From the NCBI RefSeq assembly GCF_041228105.1, contig NZ_CP166097.1, positions 558,001 through 622,000 on the forward strand: a stretch of 64,000 nucleotides of DNA, written 5' to 3'. The position numbers and the translations under genes are program-made. This document shows, piece by piece, positions 46,277 through 55,850 of this stretch. The notes under the pieces are model-generated. The model saw nothing but the letters and a program-made list of their open reading frames with translations. It had not been told where the DNA came from and searched no databases. The stretch is from Pectobacterium aroidearum (GTDB lineage Bacteria > Pseudomonadota > Gammaproteobacteria > Enterobacterales > Enterobacteriaceae). Position 1 is the first letter of the stretch, and each line of letters begins with the position of its first letter.

Positions 46277-47281
46277 ATGAAAACGTTAGGCGAATTTATC
46301 GTCGAAAAACAGCACGATTTCTCTCACGCCACAGGTGAGCTTACCGCGCTGCTGTCTGCTATTAAACTGGGTGCCAAGATTATTCACCGTGATATCAATA
46401 AAGCGGGTCTGGTTGATATTCTGGGTGCCAGCGGCATTTCTAATGTCCAGGGCGAAGTACAGATGAAGCTCGATCTGTATGCCAATGAGAAACTGAAAGC
46501 GGCATTAAAAGCACGTGGTGAAGTGGCAGGTATCGCCTCCGAAGAAGAAGACGAAATTGTTATCTTTGAAGGTGATAAGGCGGAAAATGCCAAGTATGTG
46601 GTTCTGATGGACCCGCTGGACGGCTCGTCGAATATTGATGTGAACGTCTCTGTCGGTACGATTTTCTCTATTTATCGCCGTATTACGCCGCTGGGAACCT
46701 CCGTCACGGAAGCGGACTTCTTGCAGCCGGGTAGCCAGCAGGTTGCTGCGGGTTACATCGTTTACGGTTCTTCAACCATGCTGGTGTACACCACGGGTCA
46801 CGGCGTTCACGCTTTTACCTACGATCCGTCACTCGGCGTATTCTGTCTCTCGCATGAAAAAGTTTGCTTCCCGGAAAAAGGGAATATGTATTCCATCAAC
46901 GAAGGGAACTACATCAAGTTTCCTGTCGGCGTGAAGAAATACATCAAATACTGTCAGGAGCAGGATGAAGAGACGCAGCGTCCTTATACGTCGCGTTATA
47001 TCGGCTCACTGGTCGCAGATTTCCACCGTAACCTGCTGAAAGGCGGAATCTACCTGTATCCGAGCACGGCGAGCTATCCGAAAGGCAAACTACGTTTGCT
47101 GTACGAATGCAACCCGATGGCGTTTCTGGCGGAGCAGGCAGGCGGTAAAGCTAGCGACGGTAAGAACCGTATTCTGGATATCACGCCAGAGAAACTGCAT
47201 CAGCGCTCACCGTTCTTTGTGGGAACGGAATCCATGGTTGATGACGTAGAACGTTTCATCCGTGAATTTCCCGATGCCTAA
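46277..47281 (+). CDS. fbp: Fructose-1,6-bisphosphatase class I
   Basis: Cytoplasmic gluconeogenic enzyme of 334 residues that hydrolyses fructose-1,6-bisphosphate to fructose-6-phosphate. Metal and substrate motifs: EEEDEIV (about 95-100), [10 protein letters not shown] (about 115-124) and the late [23 protein letters not shown]. Length equals E. coli Fbp (332). ATG 46277 gives the conserved [12 protein letters not shown] start. It diverges from mpl across 169 bp and is followed by a near-perfect hairpin (47292-47322). Confidence 0.96.
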   Translation: MKTLGEFIVEKQHDFSHATGELTALLSAIKLGAKIIHRDINKAGLVDILGASGISNVQGEVQMKLDLYANEKLKAALKARGEVAGIASEEEDEIVIFEGDKAENAKYVVLMDPLDGSSNIDVNVSVGTIFSIYRRITPLGTSVTEADFLQPGSQQVAAGYIVYGSSTMLVYTTGHGVHAFTYDPSLGVFCLSHEKVCFPEKGNMYSINEGNYIKFPVGVKKYIKYCQEQDEETQRPYTSRYIGSLVADFHRNLLKGGIYLYPSTASYPKGKLRLLYECNPMAFLAEQAGGKASDGKNRILDITPEKLHQRSPFFVGTESMVDDVERFIREFPDA

Positions 47282-47291
47282 TTAACGCTGT

Positions 47292-47322
47292 CCCGTGTTG
47301 GTGGGTGATCTGCCAACGCGGG
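47292..47322 (+). terminator. Hairpin after fbp
   Basis: CCCGTGTTGG (47292-47301) pairs with CCAACGCGGG (47313-47322) with one G-U pair, 10 nt after the stop. No T-run. Confidence 0.5.
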
Positions 47323-47384
47323 ATAACGGCTTATGGTGTGCTGCCCAGTACGCCATTTTTGTGGCTCGCCACAACCCGCGTTTT

Positions 47385-47804
47385 TTAGTGTTGTGCCTCG
47401 AACCAGCTTTCCAGAATAATCACCGCAGAAGCCGCATCTACGCTCCCTTTATCCAGCGCTTTAAAGCCGCCGCGTTCGAAGAGATCGGCACGTGCTTCCA
47501 CCGTACTCAACCGTTCATCGTGTAGCGCAATCGCGACGCCAAAACGGCCATGCAGTCGGTTAGCAAACTTCCTCGCCCGTGCTGTTAGCGGCTGCTCGGT
47601 GCCATCCATGTTGAGTGGTAGACCGACGACGACCAGATCGGGCTGCCATTCCGACAACAGCTTCTCCACTTTTTGCCAGTCTGGGATCCCTTCCTGCGCT
47701 TTGAACGATGTTAGCGGGCGCGCTGTACCGGTAATCTCCTGACCGATGGCGACACCGATACTTTTTGTCCCAAAATCAAAGGCAAGAATGGTTCTGCTCT
47801 TCAT
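47385..47804 (-). CDS. ruvX: YqgF/RuvX Holliday-junction resolvase-like nuclease
   Basis: Cytoplasmic RNase H-fold protein of 139 residues, essential in E. coli and involved in 16S rRNA 5'-end maturation and proposed as a Holliday junction resolvase. The N-terminal [12 protein letters not shown] carries the first catalytic aspartate; [14 protein letters not shown] and DERLSTVEA hold the others, with a closing [13 protein letters not shown]. Length equals E. coli YqgF (138). Its ATG overlaps the stop of yqgE by one nt (TGATG), so the two are coupled. Confidence 0.95.
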   Translation of the reverse strand: MKSRTILAFDFGTKSIGVAIGQEITGTARPLTSFKAQEGIPDWQKVEKLLSEWQPDLVVVGLPLNMDGTEQPLTARARKFANRLHGRFGVAIALHDERLSTVEARADLFERGGFKALDKGSVDAASAVIILESWFEAQH

Positions 47805-48367
47805 CAGGCATGTCCCGCTTCGGTCGAGATATTATGAATATCGATACCCAACTTTCTTGCCGCCGCTCGCCAGCGTTCCGCAATCGGCGTGTGGAACAGA
47901 ATGTCTTTATCGGCTGGCGTTGTCAGCCAGGCATTTTCTAACAGTTCTTCTTCCAACTGACCGTTCTCCCAGGCGGAATAGCCTAAGGCGACCAGCGTAT
48001 TTTCCGGCTGACTCGGCGTGCCTAACGTTTCCAGCACGTCTTTTGACGTGGTGATCATCGTGTCTTCAGAGATGCTGATGCTGGAACCAAAGCCAGGGCA
48101 GGGCGTATGTAGGATAAAGCCACGGTCGTCCGCCAGTGGGCCGCCCATGAAGACGGGTTTATCCAATCGAATGGCAGGATCGCGTGGTGTCGGATCTATT
48201 TTTAGCTTTTTCAGCACATTTTCCACAGAAAACTGATCCATCGGTTTGTTGATGATCAGCCCCATGGCTCCGTCTTCATTATGTTCGCAGATATAGACCA
48301 CCGAACGTTTAAATACAGAGTCCTGTAGTGCTGGCATAGCAATGAGGAAGTGATGCTGTAAATTCAT
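47804..48367 (-). CDS. yqgE: YqgE/AlgH family protein
   Basis: Cytoplasmic protein of 187 residues of the UPF0301/AlgH family, known by structure but without clear function. Typical segments are [25 protein letters not shown] near the start, [17 protein letters not shown], and [20 protein letters not shown]. It lies between gshB and ruvX, overlapping ruvX by one nt, the conserved enterobacterial order. Confidence 0.95.
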   Translation of the reverse strand: MNLQHHFLIAMPALQDSVFKRSVVYICEHNEDGAMGLIINKPMDQFSVENVLKKLKIDPTPRDPAIRLDKPVFMGGPLADDRGFILHTPCPGFGSSISISEDTMITTSKDVLETLGTPSQPENTLVALGYSAWENGQLEEELLENAWLTTPADKDILFHTPIAERWRAAARKLGIDIHNISTEAGHA

Positions 48368-48404
48368 TATGTATTTTTATCGATATCCGTCAGCGTTGGA
48401 GAAA

Positions 48405-48425
48405 CGGCCCGTGTTGCGCGGGCCG
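48405..48425 (-). terminator. Hairpin downstream of gshB
   Basis: CGGCCCG/CGGGCCG 7-bp stem with 7-nt loop, followed on the minus strand by TTTCTCC. Probable partial terminator between gshB and yqgE. Confidence 0.5.
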
Positions 48426-48450
48426 AGTGGTGTGCCTGGTGTCTCTGGTA

Positions 48451-49410
48451 TTAGCGGGTACGTGCAGCCAGACGTTTTTCAATCGCGTCCATCAGCATGC
48501 CGGTGATGGACACATCCGGGTAGGCCGCTTCGATTTCACGCACGCAGGTCGGGCTGGTGACGTTAATTTCTGTCAGACGGTCGCCGATGATGTCCAGACC
48601 GACGAAAATCAGACCTTTAGCTTTTAACGTTGGAGCGACGTCGCGGGCGATTTTCCAGTCGCTTTCGGTCAGCGGACGGGCTTCACCACGACCACCGGCT
48701 GCCAGGTTACCGCGTGTCTCACCGCTTTTCGGGATACGCGCCAGGCAGTAGGGAACGGGTTCGCCATCGACCACCAGCACACGCTTGTCGCCGTCTTTAA
48801 TCGCAGGCAGGTAGTTTTGCGCCATGCAGTAGCGGGTAGCGTGTTCGGTCAGCGTTTCGATGATGACCGAGACGTTGGCGTCATCCTGCTTCAAACGGAA
48901 GATAGACGCGCCACCCATGCCGTCCAGCGGCTTGAGAATGACATCGCCATGTTTTTCATGGAATTGACGCAGTTTATCCGCACGGCGTGTGACGAGCGTG
49001 TCGGGGGTCAGATGCGGGAACCAGGCGGTGAACAGCTTCTCGTTGCAATCACGCAGGCTTTGCGGTTTGTTGACGATCAGTGTGCCTTTCTCTTCTGCAC
49101 GTTCCAGAATATAGGTGGCGTAGATGAACTCCGTATCGAACGGCGGATCTTTACGCATCAGCACCACGTCCAACTCTTCCAGCGCAATATCCTGCTCGCC
49201 GGAGAAATCGTACCAGCCATCGTAATCATACTGGACGCTCAGGCGACGCGTTGTGGCACGGGCAACGCCCGCGTGCATATAGAGATCGTTCATCTCCATA
49301 TAATGCAGTTCCCAACCACGGCGCTGTGCTTCCAGCAACATGGCAAAGCTGGTGTCTTTCTTGATATTGATGGTGTCAATCGGGTCCATCACGATACCGA
49401 GTTTGATCAT
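48451..49410 (-). CDS. gshB: Glutathione synthetase
   Basis: Cytoplasmic ATP-grasp ligase of 319 residues that adds glycine to gamma-glutamylcysteine. The start IKLGIVMDPIDTINIKKDTSFAML holds the substrate loop; VLMRKDPPFD, ILKPLDGMGG (glycine loop), and INVTSPTCVREIE, which gives the metal ligands, follow. Length near E. coli GshB (316). It is 11 nt after rsmE on the same strand, so the two are probably co-transcribed. Confidence 0.96.
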   Translation of the reverse strand: MIKLGIVMDPIDTINIKKDTSFAMLLEAQRRGWELHYMEMNDLYMHAGVARATTRRLSVQYDYDGWYDFSGEQDIALEELDVVLMRKDPPFDTEFIYATYILERAEEKGTLIVNKPQSLRDCNEKLFTAWFPHLTPDTLVTRRADKLRQFHEKHGDVILKPLDGMGGASIFRLKQDDANVSVIIETLTEHATRYCMAQNYLPAIKDGDKRVLVVDGEPVPYCLARIPKSGETRGNLAAGGRGEARPLTESDWKIARDVAPTLKAKGLIFVGLDIIGDRLTEINVTSPTCVREIEAAYPDVSITGMLMDAIEKRLAARTR

Positions 49411-49421
49411 TCTTTTCTCCT

Positions 49422-50156
49422 TTACCCCAAATCGCCGAAACGTACCTGTAAGGCGGTCATGGCGGTGAGTGCAGTGGTTTCTGTGCGCAAAACGCGTGGC
49501 CCCAACAGGATATCAGTGAATCCGTGTTCTGAGGTCATGGTAATTTCACTGGCGGTAAGTCCGCCTTCCGGGCCGATTAGCAGCCTGACCCGATCGACTG
49601 GCAGCGGCAGCGTATTAATACTCTGTGTGGCGCGCGGGTGCAGATTTAATTTCAATGCATTATCTTGTTCCGCACACCAGGCTTCCAGCGTCATCGCTGG
49701 CCGCACCAGCGGCACACAGTTGCGGCCTGACTGTTCACAGGCGGCAATCGCGATTTTCTGCCACTGGTTAATTTTTTTCTCCATACGCTCGGCATCCAGT
49801 TTTACGCCACAGCGTTCAGAAAGCAGCGGGGTAATCATATTGACGCCCAGCTCGATGGATTTCTGGATAGTAAACTCCATCTTTTCGCCGCGCGACATCA
49901 CCTGTCCCAGATGTAAATGTAGGGGCGATTCTTTATTTTCCAACTTACCTGCTGTGAAGTGAACGCGCACACTCTTTTTGCCTGCCGCGATGATTTCCGC
50001 ATCAAAGACATGATTGCTGCCATCAAACAACTGCAATGCCTGGCCCGTATTCATGCGTAACACGCGACCAACATGGTTGGCGGCATCGTCGCTCAGTTCG
50101 ACTTCACCGCCGTTAAGGGGGAGCGTCTCGGGATGAAAAATGCGTGGTACTCGCAT
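49422..50156 (-). CDS. rsmE: 16S rRNA m3U1498 methyltransferase
   Basis: Cytoplasmic SPOUT-class methyltransferase of 244 residues that methylates U1498 of 16S rRNA. The N-terminal PUA-like domain has NHVGRVLRM; the knot domain ends with [13 protein letters not shown] and [19 protein letters not shown], the AdoMet-binding trefoil. Length equals E. coli RsmE (243). It lies between endA and gshB as in E. coli, with a strong terminator separating it from endA. Confidence 0.95.
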   Translation of the reverse strand: MRVPRIFHPETLPLNGGEVELSDDAANHVGRVLRMNTGQALQLFDGSNHVFDAEIIAAGKKSVRVHFTAGKLENKESPLHLHLGQVMSRGEKMEFTIQKSIELGVNMITPLLSERCGVKLDAERMEKKINQWQKIAIAACEQSGRNCVPLVRPAMTLEAWCAEQDNALKLNLHPRATQSINTLPLPVDRVRLLIGPEGGLTASEITMTSEHGFTDILLGPRVLRTETTALTAMTALQVRFGDLG

Positions 50157-50211
50157 ACTGAATTAAGACCTTTGAATGAAATTAATCGGCACAGGAACGC
50201 TAGAAATAGGT

Positions 50212-50239
50212 AAAACCACCGTCATCTGACGGCGGTTTT
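50212..50239 (-). terminator. Intrinsic terminator after endA
   Basis: On the minus strand AAAACCGCCGTCA pairs with TGACGGTGGTTTT across a 2-nt loop, with one G-U pair and a T-run at its end. Strong Rho-independent terminator for endA. Confidence 0.8.
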
Positions 50240-50273
50240 GCTGGAAACAGATTCGCTATAGTAGGTAGACGAA

Positions 50274-50972
50274 CTAGCGCTGGCAAGCTTGTTGAACGTA
50301 GGGATTCGGGTTTCCCTGTTTTGCGGCGATGCGTTGATTGCGGGTACATTCCCACTGCGTGACCGGATACTGCTTATCCCAGGCTTCGAACAACTGGGTT
50401 TGTTGATTGGACAGGCGTAACTGATAGCGGTCACGCATGTAGAAATAGGTACGAGCGATCTGGCCACGGGCGCGGGCAGGCGGTTCTGCCAGATTATTTT
50501 TGAAATCGACCTTCATCTCGCATTGCCCGTATTGGGATGTGCCACCGTTCCACTGTCCATACATGGCATTACCGCGATCGCCGTTGACCTCGCCGATAGC
50601 GGGTTGCAGGTTATGTAAGTCGGTTTCCATCTCACGGTAGACGGGGTCGCTGCTACAATTCTTTCTGCCGCCATCCTGCCAACACTGGCGCTGATGGCCG
50701 AACTGCCAGGCGGGCACAACATGCTCCCACTCGATACGGCTGGCACGCTGTTCATTTTTTCTGACCTGATAGCCGCAAGATTCAAGATCGGGCGTGCCTT
50801 TCTTGCCTTGCCACGTAATCTTGCAGCCGCAGTAGAACGAACCCGGCGCATCCCGGTTAATGTCGACAGCGGCGGCTTTTGCCTGCGAAAAATTATTGAT
50901 GTTCTGACCTAACGCGGCAGCCGAAAACAGACCCGCGCTAACGGCGGAGATAGCGAGAATTTTGCGTAGCAT
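50274..50972 (-). CDS. endA: Endonuclease I
   Basis: Periplasmic DNA endonuclease of 232 residues with His-Me finger fold. Signal peptide 1-22 (cleavage near ALG). The mature enzyme contains [14 protein letters not shown], holding the catalytic histidine, [11 protein letters not shown], and paired cysteines ([18 protein letters not shown]) for disulfides. The product is likely inhibited by tRNA in the cell, as in E. coli. Length near EndA (235). It lies between sprT and rsmE and ends at its own terminator. Confidence 0.95.
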   Translation of the reverse strand: MLRKILAISAVSAGLFSAAALGQNINNFSQAKAAAVDINRDAPGSFYCGCKITWQGKKGTPDLESCGYQVRKNEQRASRIEWEHVVPAWQFGHQRQCWQDGGRKNCSSDPVYREMETDLHNLQPAIGEVNGDRGNAMYGQWNGGTSQYGQCEMKVDFKNNLAEPPARARGQIARTYFYMRDRYQLRLSNQQTQLFEAWDKQYPVTQWECTRNQRIAAKQGNPNPYVQQACQR

Positions 50973-51068
50973 ATTCCAAATAATCCACAGGCTGTAAAGT
51001 TGGCAGACTACCGGATGTCTCGTCGGCAGGCAAATGCAAAAACAGTTTTTAAAACTGGAAATTCTCTT

Positions 51069-51581
51069 TTAAATAGAACTTTTTACATCATGACGTAAGG
51101 TTTTTCCGCAACGACGGCAGCGATATTCTGTTTCGCCGCGCAGAACTCGATTGTGCCGGCGGATCGTCAGTTCATGCCGTTGGCAATCACACAGATAAGT
51201 GAAGGTTTTCCCCTGCACGGATTGCACTGCAAACCGATGCGTGCGTTTTGCCGGAACACGCAGGACGCTTTCCATCATCCAACGCCACTCTTTGCCATGC
51301 GGCGCGACGCGGCCAAAACGCGCGTAAACCAGCAGATGAGCCAGCTCATGAGGTACCACCTCATCGATAAAAGCCTGCTGATTTTCCTGTAGCAACACGG
51401 GATTCAGTCGAATTTCCCAGTGTTGCAGCCAGGCCGTGCCTGCCGTAGCGCCGCGCTGCTGGTAACTTACCGTGGGTTCGGTGTAGTCCGTCTGCAAGGT
51501 GAGATTGGCCTGTTGCAATTTATCACGCAGGCAGCGCATCACAGCCTGATGGCTGGCAATGGGAATTCGGGGAGTGTTCAT
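51069..51581 (-). CDS. sprT: SprT family zinc metalloprotein
   Basis: Predicted cytoplasmic protein of 170 residues of the SprT family. The metalloprotease motif HELAHLL lies near residue 78; a C-terminal zinc ribbon is formed by CDCQRH and CRRCGK. The family includes human Spartan, which removes DNA-protein crosslinks; the role of the bacterial member is not proven. Start at ATG 51581 (MNTPRIPIA) agrees best with E. coli SprT (165); ATGs at 51593 and 51617 are in frame. It precedes endA; metK ends 0.2 kb upstream with an ERIC element between. Confidence 0.9.
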   Translation of the reverse strand: MNTPRIPIASHQAVMRCLRDKLQQANLTLQTDYTEPTVSYQQRGATAGTAWLQHWEIRLNPVLLQENQQAFIDEVVPHELAHLLVYARFGRVAPHGKEWRWMMESVLRVPAKRTHRFAVQSVQGKTFTYLCDCQRHELTIRRHNRVLRGETEYRCRRCGKTLRHDVKSSI

Positions 51582-51648
51582 TTCTGTGAGCATAAATTGA
51601 GTGGCAGGGAGACGCAATAGGTGAAGCGGAGGGAAATCAGAACGAAAA

Positions 51649-51670
51649 ACGGCGAATTTTCATTCGCCGT
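51649..51670 (-). terminator. Intrinsic terminator of metK
   Basis: ACGGCGAAT/ATTCGCCGT 9-bp perfect stem with a 4-nt loop; on the minus strand it is followed by TTTTTCG. It is the metK terminator, displaced from the stop codon by the ERIC element. Confidence 0.8.
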
Positions 51671-51672
51671 CT

Positions 51673-51799
51673 TATACCCGTCATACTTCAGGCTGCATGT
51701 GTGTTGGCTTTCCTCGCTCACCCCAGTCACTTACTGGTGTAAGCTCCTGGGGATTAGCTGTGTCGCCGCCTTCATGCAACTCGAATTATTTAGGGTATA
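51673..51799 (+). repeat. ERIC element, 127 bp, in metK 3' region
   Basis: Canonical 127-bp length and ends (TATACCC...GGGTATA). The core CGCTCACCCCAGTCACTTAC and TGTAAGCTCCTGGGGATT match the well-known ERIC core used for typing PCR. It lies between the metK stop codon and its terminator. Confidence 0.93.
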
Positions 51800-51819
51800 G
51801 TCTTTGTTGCATTACTGGA

Positions 51820-52971
51820 TTACAGACCTGCAGCTTCACGCAGCTGTGCGGCTTTGTCCGTTTTTTCCCATGGGAAATGTTCACGGCCAAAGTGACCATA
51901 AGCTGCCGTTTCTTGATAAATCGGATGCAGCAGATCCAGCATCTGGATTAAACCGTAAGGACGCAGATCGAAGAATTCGCGCACCAGCAGCGTCAACTGC
52001 TCGGTGGACACTTTCTCTGTGCCGAAGGTTTCGATCATGATAGAGGTTGGCTCAGCCACGCCGATAGCGTAGGACACTTGAATCTCGCAGCGATCGGCCA
52101 GACCCGCAGCGACGATATTTTTGGCAACATAGCGTGCGGCATAAGCTGCAGAACGGTCTACTTTAGACGGATCCTTACCGGAGAACGCCCCGCCACCGTG
52201 ACGCGCTGCGCCACCGTAGGTATCAACGATGATTTTACGACCAGTCAAACCACAGTCACCCATCGGGCCGCCGATAACAAAGCGTCCGGTTGGGTTGATG
52301 AAATATTTGGTATTGGCAGACAGCCACTCAGCAGGCAGAACCGGTTTGATGATCTCTTCCATCACCGCTTCATGCAGATCTTTCTGGCTGATCTCTTCTG
52401 AATGCTGGGTAGACAGTACCACGGCATCAATACCGGCAATCTTGCCATCGTCGTACAGGAACGTAACCTGGCTTTTCGCATCTGGGCGCAGCCACGGCAG
52501 AGAACCGCTCTTGCGGACTTCTGACTGGCGCTGAACCAGACGGTGTGCATAAGTCACAGGCGCTGGCATCAGTACGTCGGTTTCGTTGGTCGCGTAGCCG
52601 AACATCAGGCCCTGGTCACCAGCACCTTGTTCCAGTGGGTCGCGGCGGTCAACGCCTTGATTGATGTCAGGAGATTGCTTGCCAATTGCGCTCAATACGG
52701 CACAAGAGTTGGCATCAAAGCCCATTTCAGAATTGACATAACCGATATCACGCACGGTACGACGGGTAATTTCTTCAATATCGACCCAGGCGCTGGTGGT
52801 GATTTCGCCACCGACTAACACCATTCCGGTCTTTACATAAGTCTCACAAGCGACACGCGCTTTTGGGTCTTGCTCCAGAATGGCGTCGAGAACCGCATCA
52901 GAAATCTGGTCAGCAATTTTATCAGGATGTCCTTCAGAGACTGACTCGGACGTAAAAAGGTGTTTAGCCAT
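51820..52971 (-). CDS. metK: S-adenosylmethionine synthetase
   Basis: Cytoplasmic tetrameric enzyme of 383 residues that makes S-adenosylmethionine from methionine and ATP. Motifs: [15 protein letters not shown] near the start, [12 protein letters not shown], and [16 protein letters not shown] (P-loop-like). Length equals E. coli MetK (384). Start at ATG 52971 ([10 protein letters not shown]); an in-frame upstream start at 53040 would add 23 residues unlike the family. Candidate MetJ boxes lie upstream. In E. coli galP lies between metK and sprT; here there is only an ERIC element. Confidence 0.97.
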   Translation of the reverse strand: MAKHLFTSESVSEGHPDKIADQISDAVLDAILEQDPKARVACETYVKTGMVLVGGEITTSAWVDIEEITRRTVRDIGYVNSEMGFDANSCAVLSAIGKQSPDINQGVDRRDPLEQGAGDQGLMFGYATNETDVLMPAPVTYAHRLVQRQSEVRKSGSLPWLRPDAKSQVTFLYDDGKIAGIDAVVLSTQHSEEISQKDLHEAVMEEIIKPVLPAEWLSANTKYFINPTGRFVIGGPMGDCGLTGRKIIVDTYGGAARHGGGAFSGKDPSKVDRSAAYAARYVAKNIVAAGLADRCEIQVSYAIGVAEPTSIMIETFGTEKVSTEQLTLLVREFFDLRPYGLIQMLDLLHPIYQETAAYGHFGREHFPWEKTDKAAQLREAAGL

Positions 52972-53026
52972 GAGTTTCTTTACCTTCAAATCAAAGCCGT
53001 TAAGCAGTGTATCAGTTAATCGGTAT

Positions 53027-53050
53027 AGACGGATTAACATCTGGATGGCT
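53027..53050 (-). promoter_or_regulatory. Candidate MetJ boxes upstream of metK
   Basis: Three adjacent 8-bp units on the minus strand (AGCCATCC, AGATGTTA, ATCCGTCT) match the met-box AGACGTCT at 5, 5 and 6 of 8 positions. They lie about 56-79 nt before the metK ATG. metK is MetJ-repressed in E. coli. Confidence 0.45.
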
Positions 53051-53313
53051 ATTCTAGGTCACCTTTTGGTCTCAGTGCCAGTAGTTTTTCGCATTAGCTC
53101 GCCATCGTCCTTTTATCATCGGCCATTTTTTCTTTTACAAGATATGACTGGTGGTAATTTTCATTTTGCTTTTCCAGCAGCATGTCGGTATAAACGGCGA
53201 TCTGTAGCGGTATGGTGTACGCCGCGACATGGTGAATTTCTTATTGATAGCTGACCGCATAGCCTGCGGCGCACGTGGAGGTGGTAGGATTAATGATCCG
53301 TTGTTTACTGAGT

Positions 53314-53331
53314 ATATTGCGTTCGCAATAT
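53314..53331. promoter_or_regulatory. Palindrome in speA leader
   Basis: ATATTGCG-TT-CGCAATAT: 8-bp perfect arms with a 2-bp centre, 360 bp before speA. Either an operator for an unknown regulator or an RNA hairpin in the long leader. Confidence 0.35.
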
Positions 53332-53688
53332 GTCCCTTTTGACGCTACCGCGTCAGCGACTCAACCCTTCTTTTCCGTTTCTCGACGTTGCCTGTCTTTA
53401 AATTCGACACAGGACTCCAGGGCTGGTTAATCTGCCTGTTATTCTTTCTGCCAGAAGTGTTTAGCGCCTTTCTGGTCACGTTCGCCCGGTGGTTTTCACA
53501 ACGAGTTTTATCGACCCGTAACACGGAGCCTGACAACGTGTTTTACACTAATAAGAGTAATAAAGTGACGGCATACTGCACTACGCCGGTTTTTTCACTG
53601 TCGATGCCGCATGTTGCAGGTATGCTCATGTGGGTTGTTTATTCAGGTACTGATGTGATCAGCAGTCTAGAAAAAGAAGAGGTTCGTT

Positions 53689-55671
53689 ATGTCTGACGAC
53701 ATGATTCATCACGGCTCGTCAGCGACGGGTAAACATGAAAATTTGCGCTCTATGCAGGAGGTTGCCATGAATGACCGTAATGCCAGCGAAATGCTTCGTA
53801 CCTACAATATTGCCTGGTGGGGCAATAATTACTATGACGTCAATGAGCTTGGCCACATTAGCGTGTGCCCGGATCCTGACGTACCAGAAGCTCGCGTCGA
53901 TCTGGCCAGACTGGTCAAAGATATGCAGAGGGATAACCATCAGCGCCTGCCTGCGCTGTTCTGCTTTCCGCAAATTCTTCAGCATCGCCTGCGTTCTATT
54001 AACGCTGCGTTTAAACAGGCTCGGGAATCATTTGGCTATGAAGGCGGTTACTTTCTGGTTTATCCGATCAAGGTTAACCAGCATCGCCGCGTCATTGAGT
54101 CACTGGCTAATTCCGGAGAACCGTTAGGGCTGGAAGCGGGTTCAAAAGCCGAGCTGATGGCGGTACTGGGTCATGCCGGTATGACGCGCACCGTGATTGT
54201 GTGTAACGGCTACAAAGACCGTGAATACATCCGTCTGGCACTGATCGGCGAAAAGCTGGGCCACAAGGTTTATCTGGTCATCGAGAAGATGTCCGAAATT
54301 CGTCTGGTGCTGGAAGAGGCCGAGCGTTTGAATGTGGTGCCACGTCTTGGCGTCCGTGCTCGTCTGGCTTCTCAGGGATCGGGCAAATGGCAATCCAGTG
54401 GTGGCGAAAAATCCAAGTTTGGTTTGGCGGCGATTCAGGTGCTGCAGCTGGTTGAGATGCTGCGCGAAGCCGGGAAGCTGGATAGCCTGCAACTGCTGCA
54501 TTTCCATCTGGGCTCCCAGTTGGCAAATATCCGTGACATCGCGACGGGCGTGCGTGAATCCGCGCGCTTCTATGTCGAACTGCATAAGCTGGGTGTGAAT
54601 ATCCAGTGCTTTGACGTCGGTGGCGGCTTAGGCGTGGATTATGAAGGCACGCGCTCTCAGTCCGATTGTTCAGTGAACTATGGCCTGAACGAGTACGCCA
54701 ACAACGTGATTTGGGGTATCGGCGATGCCTGTAACGAACACGGGTTGCCGCATCCGACGGTGATCACCGAATCTGGCCGTGCAGTAACCGCGCACCATAC
54801 CGTGTTGGTTTCCAATATCATCGGGGTTGAACGCAACGAGTTCAGTGAGCCGACTGAGCCGGAAGAAGATGCACCGCGCGCGCTGGAGAGCCTGTGGTCG
54901 ACCTGGAAGGAAATCAAGCAGCCAGGAAAACGCCGTTCGCTGCGTGAGTGGCTGCACGACAGCCAGATGGATTTGCACGATGTGCATACCCAGTACACGC
55001 ACGGTATGTTGGATCTGACACAGCGCGCCAAAGCGGAGCAGCTTTATCTGAGCATCTGCCAGATGATTCAGGAGCAGTTGGATCCGAGTAACCGCGCGCA
55101 CCGGCCGGTGATTGATGAATTACAGGAGCGCATGGCTGACAAGCTGTATGTCAACTTCTCGCTGTTCCAATCCATGCCGGACGCATGGGGTATCGATCAG
55201 CTGTTCCCAGTACTGCCGCTGGAAGGGCTGGATAAACCGCCTGAGCGTCGTGCTGTGCTGCTGGATATCACCTGTGATTCTGATGGCACGATCGATCATT
55301 ATGTCGATGGCGACGGAATCGCGACGACGATGCCAATGCCGCCTTACGATCCAGAAAATCCGCCGCTGCTGGGCTTCTTTATGGTCGGCGCCTATCAGGA
55401 AATTCTGGGGAACATGCATAACCTGTTCGGTGATACGTCCACCGTTGACGTGTTTGTCTTCCAGGATGGTACGGTTGAGATTGAAGAATCCGACGAAGGC
55501 AATACGGTTGCCGACATGCTGGAATATGTGCAGCTTGACCCTAAAGTGCTGATGACTCGCTTCCGCGATCAGGTTAAAGAAACCGATCTGGATGCGGAGC
55601 TTCAGGCACAGTTCATGGAAGAGTTTGAAACCGGGCTGTACGGCTATACTTATTTGGAAGATGAAGAGTGA
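53689..55671 (+). CDS. speA: Biosynthetic arginine decarboxylase
   Basis: PLP-dependent decarboxylase of 660 residues that turns arginine into agmatine, the first step of the alternative putrescine route. The fold-III PLP lysine is in YPIKVNQHR (about 125-130); [28 protein letters not shown] and ITCDSDG follow. Length equals E. coli SpeA (658). ATG 53689 with AGAAGAGG upstream. In E. coli speB (agmatinase) follows directly; here an ERIC element starts two bases after the stop and speB is absent, so agmatine must be used by another enzyme encoded elsewhere. Confidence 0.97.
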   Translation: MSDDMIHHGSSATGKHENLRSMQEVAMNDRNASEMLRTYNIAWWGNNYYDVNELGHISVCPDPDVPEARVDLARLVKDMQRDNHQRLPALFCFPQILQHRLRSINAAFKQARESFGYEGGYFLVYPIKVNQHRRVIESLANSGEPLGLEAGSKAELMAVLGHAGMTRTVIVCNGYKDREYIRLALIGEKLGHKVYLVIEKMSEIRLVLEEAERLNVVPRLGVRARLASQGSGKWQSSGGEKSKFGLAAIQVLQLVEMLREAGKLDSLQLLHFHLGSQLANIRDIATGVRESARFYVELHKLGVNIQCFDVGGGLGVDYEGTRSQSDCSVNYGLNEYANNVIWGIGDACNEHGLPHPTVITESGRAVTAHHTVLVSNIIGVERNEFSEPTEPEEDAPRALESLWSTWKEIKQPGKRRSLREWLHDSQMDLHDVHTQYTHGMLDLTQRAKAEQLYLSICQMIQEQLDPSNRAHRPVIDELQERMADKLYVNFSLFQSMPDAWGIDQLFPVLPLEGLDKPPERRAVLLDITCDSDGTIDHYVDGDGIATTMPMPPYDPENPPLLGFFMVGAYQEILGNMHNLFGDTSTVDVFVFQDGTVEIEESDEGNTVADMLEYVQLDPKVLMTRFRDQVKETDLDAELQAQFMEEFETGLYGYTYLEDEE

Positions 55672-55672
55672 G

Positions 55673-55799
55673 TATACCCTAAATAATTCGAGTTTCGGGA
55701 AGGCGGCAAGAGAAGGAATCCCGATGAACTTACACTGGTAAGTGATTCGGGTGAGTGAACGTAGCCAACGCACATGCAACTTGAAGTATGACGGGTATA
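55673..55799 (-). repeat. ERIC element, 127 bp, in speA 3' region
   Basis: Exactly 127 bp with TATACCCTAAATAATTCGAG at the left end and CTTGAAGTATGACGGGTATA at the right. The core is a degenerate ERIC. Orientation is opposite to the copies at 9.6 and 51.7 kb. It lies between the speA stop codon and its terminator. Confidence 0.9.
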
Positions 55800-55810
55800 T
55801 GACTGAGTAA

Positions 55811-55840
55811 AAAGGGATGCGAGTGAGCATCCCTTTTTTT
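55811..55840. terminator. Bidirectional intrinsic terminator, speA / LuxR gene
   Basis: AAAGGGATGC (55811-55820) pairs with GCATCCCTTT (55827-55836), 6-nt loop, with T-run on the plus strand and T-run on the minus strand. Serves speA and the convergent LuxR-type gene. Confidence 0.9.
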
Positions 55841-55850
55841 CGGCTATCGT

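Larger units (their letters stand above)
52972..53688. other. metK-speA divergent intergenic region
   Basis: About 715 bp. It carries metK promoter/MetJ-box sequence on the left and a long speA leader on the right, with an 18-bp palindrome at 53314-53331. E. coli has a small gene (yqgB) here; I do not recognise a counterpart. Short open frames exist (such as 53388-53696) but lack convincing features. Confidence 0.5.

Noticed and set aside
53388..53696. 102-codon frame before speA
   Set aside because: Overlaps the speA start, lacks a good RBS and family features; could be the position of yqgB but shows no similarity that I recall.
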